This document shows, piece after piece, positions 59,958-64,000 of a stretch of 64,000 bases of DNA. The position numbers were made by a program, and so were the translations under genes. The stretch is from NCBI GenBank assembly GCA_040755195.1, contig JBFMBL010000009.1, positions 1 to 64,000 of the forward strand, in the 5' to 3' direction. The notes beneath the pieces were generated by a model. The model had not been told where the DNA came from. It searched no databases and was given only the letters and a program-made list of their open reading frames with translations. The stretch comes from SURF-55 sp040755195 (lineage in GTDB: Bacteria > Bacillota > Desulfotomaculia > Desulfotomaculales > Ammonificaceae). How positions within the stretch are numbered: the first letter of the stretch is position 1; each line of letters opens with the position of its first letter.

Positions 59958-61064
59958 ATGCCTCGGGCAAAGACCCAAATAAAGCGTATAGGTGTCCTTA
60001 CAGGCGGCGGTGACGCTCCCGGACTTAACGCCGTCATAAGAGCGGCGGTCAAAGTCGCCGTGCACGAATACGGTTTTAGTGTCATCGGGTTTGAGGACGG
60101 CTTTGGGGGACTGATTGAGAATCGGGCTCATCGCCTGACGGAAAAGGACGTGGTGGGAATTCTGCCGCGGGGAGGGACAATCCTGGGAACCACCAACCGG
60201 GACAACCCCTTCCATTACCCGTTCAAGGAAAACGGCGAAATCGTGTACAGGGACGTATCCGACCGGGTAATGGCCAATATCGCGTCACAAGGGGTTGATG
60301 CGATGGTGATTATCGGTGGCGACGGCAGCCTTAAAATAGGCAAGGAATTGTGGGAACGTTATACTCTTCCCGTTATCGGAGTTCCCAAGACCATCGATAA
60401 CGACATAGCGGCAACCGACCAGACCTTCGGCTTCGATACGGCTCTGACTACCGCCACCGAGGCTCTCGACAAACTTCATACGACAGCCGAATCCCATAAC
60501 CGGGTGATGGTTCTGGAAGTAATGGGCCGTTACGCCGGTTGGATCGCCCTTCACGCCGGAGTCGCCGGGGGCGCCGACGTTATTCTTATTCCGGAAATCC
60601 CCTTTGACTTTGCTGAAGTTTATAATAAAGTGATCGAGCGCCAGAAGGCCGGAAAAAAATTCAGCATTATCGTGGTGGCTGAAGGAGCCAAACCCCTTGG
60701 CGGCGAGGTTGTCGTGAAAAAAGTTGTCGAGGGAAGTTTTGAACCGTACCGACTTGGCGGGGTGGGAAACCTGGTAGCCGATAGCATTGAAAAGAACACC
60801 GGCATTGAAACAAGAGTAACCGTCCTGGGTCACTTACAGCGGGGCGGCACGCCCACACCTTTTGACCGCATCCTGGCCACCAGGTTCGGCGCCGCCGCGG
60901 TTAATTTTCTTGCGGAAGGACGCTTTGGCGAAATGGTTTGTCTGAGGACACCCGACATTGGATCTGTGCCCCTCGCCGAGGCGGTAGGAGCAATGCGCCG
61001 TGTTCCGCTGGGCAATGATCTCTTAAGGGCGGCAAGACAAATGGGCATAAGCTTCGGCTCATAA
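59958..61064 (+). CDS. pfkA: 6-phosphofructokinase, phosphoryl donor uncertain
   Basis: 368 residues from ATG 59958 behind AAGGGGGG. TGGGDAPGLNAVIRA, GTTNRDNPF, IIGGDGSLKIGKEL, VPKTIDNDIAATDQTFGFDTA (key PKTIDND), and MGRYAGWIALHAG. The second Gly of GGDGS is typical of ATP-dependent enzymes, whereas Lys in PKTIDND is typical of PPi-dependent and group III enzymes (ATP enzymes of the E. coli type have PGTIDND). The length, 40-50 residues beyond E. coli PfkA, also points to the PPi/group III branch. Confidence 0.9.
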   Translation: MPRAKTQIKRIGVLTGGGDAPGLNAVIRAAVKVAVHEYGFSVIGFEDGFGGLIENRAHRLTEKDVVGILPRGGTILGTTNRDNPFHYPFKENGEIVYRDVSDRVMANIASQGVDAMVIIGGDGSLKIGKELWERYTLPVIGVPKTIDNDIAATDQTFGFDTALTTATEALDKLHTTAESHNRVMVLEVMGRYAGWIALHAGVAGGADVILIPEIPFDFAEVYNKVIERQKAGKKFSIIVVAEGAKPLGGEVVVKKVVEGSFEPYRLGGVGNLVADSIEKNTGIETRVTVLGHLQRGGTPTPFDRILATRFGAAAVNFLAEGRFGEMVCLRTPDIGSVPLAEAVGAMRRVPLGNDLLRAARQMGISFGS

Positions 61065-61095
61065 ACCCTAACCCGGACAAGCCGGAACCAAAATA

Positions 61096-61215
61096 TTTCA
61101 CCACAGAGGCACAGAGTTCACAGAGAACAGAAATATCAAGACTAAATAATAAAAATGAATACCCATATTTCCGTCTTTTCCCCTCCGTGTGCTCTGTGTC
61201 TCTGTGGTTAATTTT
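61096..61215. repeat. CACAGAG-type long inverted repeat
   Basis: TTCACCACAGAGGCACAGAG at the left pairs with CTCTGTGTCTCTGTGGTTAA at the right (arms to about 61215), around a 65-base AT-rich middle. Internal 7-9-base CACAGAG periodicity. This kind of element is seen, dispersed, in many unrelated environmental bacteria. Confidence 0.8.
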
Positions 61216-61327
61216 TCTTGAAAAGAAGGTGACGACCGCTTTAACATTAATTATTTTCGCATAAACAGGAGGAATTTGCGAGTATATACCGAACTTAGAC
61301 TGAGTAATGAAGATAGAGGAGGTTTGT

Positions 61328-61834
61328 ATGGAATCCGGCGCACCGCGTCTTTTAATTCTTGGCGTAGGCAATATTCTCTTGCAGGATGAAGGCATAGGGG
61401 TTCATGTGGTAAGAGAGTTGATGAAACACACCTATCCACCGGAAGTGGAATTTATTGACGGCGGTACAGCAGGGTTAGATCTTCTATATCTCATTGAAGA
61501 CGCGTCCCATCTTATTATAATAGATGCTGTCAACGGCGACGGCGCGGCTGGAACGATTTACAAATTCGCGCCGGAAGAATTGGATGAGTTCATGCCGACC
61601 ATCAGCAACTCACTGCACGACATCGGGGTAATGGAGGTACTGAATCTGGGGAAAACAATGGGGATTTTACCCCCTGCTGTTGTTTACGGCATGCAACCCG
61701 CTGTAATTGACTGGGGAACAGATTTGTCTCCTGAAATAGCGACCGCTCTTCCCCGGCTGGTGAAACAGGTTCAGAAAGAGATAGAAGGCTGGCTGGCTGA
61801 GAACGCCCATTTTAAAGAGGCGTTAGAGATATAG
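61328..61834 (+). CDS. [NiFe] hydrogenase maturation endopeptidase
   Basis: 168 residues from ATG 61328, with GAGGAGG upstream. LILGVGNILLQDEGIGVHVV contains the first nickel-binding Glu/Asp (DEG), DGGTAGLDLLYL the second Asp, and LHDIGV the His region. HycI/HyaD/HybD-type proteases cut the C-terminal tail of the large subunit after nickel insertion. Its target is presumably the hydrogenase encoded just downstream. Confidence 0.92.
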   Translation: MESGAPRLLILGVGNILLQDEGIGVHVVRELMKHTYPPEVEFIDGGTAGLDLLYLIEDASHLIIIDAVNGDGAAGTIYKFAPEELDEFMPTISNSLHDIGVMEVLNLGKTMGILPPAVVYGMQPAVIDWGTDLSPEIATALPRLVKQVQKEIEGWLAENAHFKEALEI

Positions 61835-61873
61835 TTCTCGCGCGTTATATCACGGTATAAAGGAGGGAAAAAA

Positions 61874-62071
61874 ATGTTCCCACGCATTGGCCCAACCGAG
61901 TTACTCATAATCTTGGGTGTTGTACTCGTTATATTCGGTCCAAAAAGGTTACCTGAAGTTGGTCGTTCCCTTGGTAAGACATTAAGAGAGTTTCGTAATT
62001 CCACCAAGGAAAAAGACGAACCCGAGGCACTACCCGAATCACCGAATTCGACGGAGATTATAAAAGGCTAA
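61874..62071 (+). CDS. tatA: Twin-arginine translocase subunit TatA
   Basis: 65 residues from ATG 61874 behind AAAGGAGGG. Short N-terminal helix (IGPTELLIILGVVLVIFG), the FGPKRLPEVGRSLG hinge and a charged C-tail. It sits next to a Tat-dependent hydrogenase, probably supporting its export; tatC is not in the window. Confidence 0.93.
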   Translation: MFPRIGPTELLIILGVVLVIFGPKRLPEVGRSLGKTLREFRNSTKEKDEPEALPESPNSTEIIKG

Positions 62072-62258
62072 GACTCACCGTACTCCGGTTTTTTTCTTTT
62101 TAACACCTGGGATGCACGTCTTATCTAAAAACTTCAACCGGAAATCTTAACAGGGAGTGAGGTGGAACGCCGGCAACAAATGTTGTTCCAAAATGAGGCC
62201 GAAGTAAATGTTTTTATAAATTTAATCGGTTAAAGAATTCTTTGGCGGGGAGGGATGA
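62072..62258. other. Leader region of the hydrogenase structural genes
   Basis: 187 bases. TGGAAC...GTTCCA (62163-62190) around CAAC-aaat-GTTG forms an inverted repeat that may be an operator or stem-loop. A T7 tract (about 62089-62095) after a weak hairpin may terminate tatA. No certain promoter. Confidence 0.35.
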
Positions 62259-63185
62259 TTGGTGAGGCGCATCTCGCGTCGCGATTTTATTCGCATAAGT
62301 ACCGGCGCGGTAGCCGGGGCAAGTTTGTTAACAACGTTGGAACCGTTAGTTCTCGACACCTTGGCGCGTGCGGCGGAAGGAAAGCCGCCCGTCATCTGGC
62401 TTCGAGGCGCCGGCTGCAACGGTTGTTCAATGTCGCTCATGAACTCTGTCAACCCAAGTATAGAAAAGGTCCTTCTGGACGTCATAAGCCTGAAGTACCA
62501 CCCCACGATTATGGCCGGCACGGGGCATCAGGCGTTGGATTACCTGGAAGAAATCGCCTCCGAACACAAGGGGGAATACGTCCTGGTAATCGAAGGAGGC
62601 GTACCTGCAGCTGAAGGTGGAGCATTTTGTAAGATTGGTGAAAAGGAAGGGAAAGAAGTTACTTTTCTCGAAGCGGTAAAGCTTTTTGGCGGCAATGCCG
62701 CCACGGTTATCGCCGCCGGTTCGTGCGCCGCTTTCGGTGGCATTCCCGGCGCCGATCCCAACCCGACCGGAACGGTGGGGGTCTGGGAAGTATTAAAAAA
62801 GACGCCCGTTATCAACATCGGTTGTTGCCCTGTTCACCCTGACGATCTTCTTGGAACGCTGGTGTACGTATTGAAATACGGAGAAATTCCGGAGCTTGAC
62901 GAGTATAACAGGCCGAAGATGTTCTTTCCTGAGATTATCCATGTGGGATGTCCACGATGCACTTATTTTTCTCAGGGTATATTCGCTAAAAACCCGGGGG
63001 ATCATGGGTGCCTCGCGTTCGTTGGGTGCAAGGGGATGGTGGCGCGCGCCCGGTGCAACATCCGTCAGTGGAACAACCAAACCAACTGGTGCATCCCGGC
63101 CGGGACGCCTTGCCAGGCCTGCTCCGAACCCGGTTTCCCCGATGATTGTGGGCCGCTTTATGGCCGGTACCGCATAAACGAGTAG
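62259..63185 (+). CDS. hyaA: [NiFe] hydrogenase small subunit, Tat-exported
   Basis: 308 residues from TTG 62259 (GTG 62262 equally possible) with GGGGAGGG upstream. The Tat signal SRRDFIRIS is followed by a hydrophobic stretch and an ARA cleavage site. The mature part has GAGCNGCSMS, GSCAAFGG and GCCPVHPDDL for the proximal [4Fe-4S] cluster, and later C-rich segments (VGCPRC, CKGMVARARC, WCIPAG, CQACSEPGF) for the other two. No C-terminal membrane helix, so a soluble extracytoplasmic enzyme is likely. Confidence 0.93.
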   Translation: MVRRISRRDFIRISTGAVAGASLLTTLEPLVLDTLARAAEGKPPVIWLRGAGCNGCSMSLMNSVNPSIEKVLLDVISLKYHPTIMAGTGHQALDYLEEIASEHKGEYVLVIEGGVPAAEGGAFCKIGEKEGKEVTFLEAVKLFGGNAATVIAAGSCAAFGGIPGADPNPTGTVGVWEVLKKTPVINIGCCPVHPDDLLGTLVYVLKYGEIPELDEYNRPKMFFPEIIHVGCPRCTYFSQGIFAKNPGDHGCLAFVGCKGMVARARCNIRQWNNQTNWCIPAGTPCQACSEPGFPDDCGPLYGRYRINE

Positions 63186-63217
63186 GAATTTAATCGGTAT
63201 AAGGGGGGAAATCAGAA

Positions 63218-64000
63218 GTGTCAGAAGTGTCAAAGGTCTCCAAGATTGTAATTGATCCTCTGACCCGGGTCGAAGGTCACCTGAAAATCGAAGTGGATAT
63301 CGACCACAAAGGAGTTGCCGACGCACATTCATCAGGCACCCTATTCCGCGGTTTTGAGTTAATTATGAAAGGTCGTGACCCGCGCGATGCGCAGCACATA
63401 ACCCAGCGCATTTGCGGTGTAAGTCCTACGTCACACGCGATAGCTGCGGCACGATGCCTTGACGACGCCCTCAACGCGGAGGTACCGCCGAACGGTCGCA
63501 TCGTCAGAAACTTGATTCACGGTGCGAACAGTATTATGTCTCACGTTATGCACTTTTATCACATGGCTTTGCTTGATTATGTAACCGGGCCTGAAGCAGC
63601 GCCGTTCATACCGCGCTACAAGGCTGATTACAGGTTATCCGTTTCCAAGAATGAACAGTTGCTCGATCACTATTCTCAAGCCTTCACCGTCCGGCGGCGT
63701 GCCCAGGAGATGGCGGCTATTTTCGGCGGTAAGATGCCGCATATTACCGTAATCATTCCGGGCGGCGTCACAGAAAAAGTAACCCAGGAAAATATCAATC
63801 AGTTCCGGAACATCTTAACCGAATTAACCGGGTTTATAGACAACGTCTATGTACCGGATGTCTATGCGGTCGCCGATGCTTATAAGGATTACTTCGATAT
63901 TGGCCGGGGTTGCGGAAACTTGTTATCCTTTGGTATTTTCCCGCTGGACGACCGCAAAGATCCTACCGGAAAGAACCTGTTTATTAAGCGCGGTTCTTAT
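63218..64000 (+). CDS. hyaB: [NiFe] hydrogenase large subunit, 3' truncated, altered L1 motif
   Basis: GTG 63218 behind AAGGGGGG; 261 codons are in the window and the frame is still open at the edge. IDPLTRVEGHLKIEV and GRDPRDAQHITQRICGV identify the nickel subunit. The L1 motif reads RICGVSPTSH where the family has RICGxCxxxH, so the second, bridging Cys is Ser (codon AGT at 63421-region). A true enzyme with three Cys ligands, a single-base error (AGT for TGT) or an inactive subunit are all possible. The C-terminal L2 motif lies beyond the window. Confidence 0.92.
   Translation, partial: MSEVSKVSKIVIDPLTRVEGHLKIEVDIDHKGVADAHSSGTLFRGFELIMKGRDPRDAQHITQRICGVSPTSHAIAAARCLDDALNAEVPPNGRIVRNLIHGANSIMSHVMHFYHMALLDYVTGPEAAPFIPRYKADYRLSVSKNEQLLDHYSQAFTVRRRAQEMAAIFGGKMPHITVIIPGGVTEKVTQENINQFRNILTELTGFIDNVYVPDVYAVADAYKDYFDIGRGCGNLLSFGIFPLDDRKDPTGKNLFIKRGSY

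Noticed and set aside
1..64000. CRISPR array or cas genes
   Set aside because: No regularly spaced direct repeats with unique spacers and no Cas-like protein; the 7-base clusters are too short and irregular.

Overview
The window is about 64 kb of a draft (probably metagenomic) scaffold from an endospore-forming, strictly anaerobic Gram-positive bacterium, most likely Clostridia of the Desulfotomaculum/Pelotomaculum type. Evidence: spo0A and spoIVB, many TTG/GTG starts behind strong Shine-Dalgarno sites, synteny with the Bacillus/Clostridia clusters accB-accC-nusB-xseAB-ispA-dxs-argR-recN-spoIVB-spo0A and yicC-remA-gmk-rpoZ-coaBC-priA-def-fmt-rsmB-rlmN-prpC-prkC-rsgA-rpe, a 2-oxoacid:ferredoxin oxidoreductase operon, folD/fchA one-carbon genes, a Tat-exported [NiFe] hydrogenase and a Rex redox regulator. 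The genus is an inference.

Layout. 1-1.3 kb: DUF433 fragment and a leftward HepT/MntA toxin-antitoxin pair. 1.7-6.6 kb: a pyruvate-carboxylase-type carboxyltransferase fused to AccB, accC, the Asp23/AmaP envelope-stress set and nusB. 6.6-22.4 kb: xseA, folD, fchA, DUF4416, xseB, ispA, a large OLE (ornate large extremophilic) RNA with its membrane partner OapA, dxs, tlyA, a membrane-anchored nuclease-like protein, nadK, argR, recN, spoIVB and spo0A (sigma-H-like promoter). 22.5-26.2 kb: a SteA/SteB-like pair with GT2 and MraY-like enzymes. 26.2-29.6 kb: P-loop ATPase and korDABC. 29.6-34.4 kb: M20 peptidase, dapF, dapL, aspartate aminotransferase. 34.4-38 kb: an accessory island with two Cys-rich paralogs behind sigma-K-like promoters, a CAP-domain secreted protein and two scaffold gaps. 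38.5-52.7 kb: the yicC-to-rpe housekeeping block. 52.8-61 kb: rex, a diguanylate cyclase, tRNA-Pro(CGG), adk, UPF0182, phosphofructokinase. 61.3-64 kb: hydrogenase maturation protease, tatA, [NiFe] small subunit and the start of the large subunit.

Beyond genes, the intergenic spaces hold several dispersed repeat families. Family 1 has GTAACTATTCAG/CTGAATAGTTAC ends around a GGAACGCGGCGAG...TCGCCGCGCCC stem; three copies carry an internal hairpin whose paired bases co-vary between copies, the best candidate here for an undescribed structured RNA. Family 2 has 11-12 bp CCAGCACTCAA/TTGAGTGCTGG inverted ends around unrelated interiors; one copy is nested inside a family 1 copy. There are also clusters of degenerate roughly 7-base repeats and one CACAGAG-type long inverted repeat.

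Three runs of 100 N are scaffold gaps. At two of them exactly 127 bp is duplicated on both sides, so the second tRNA-Pro and the partial third Cys-rich gene are assembly artefacts.
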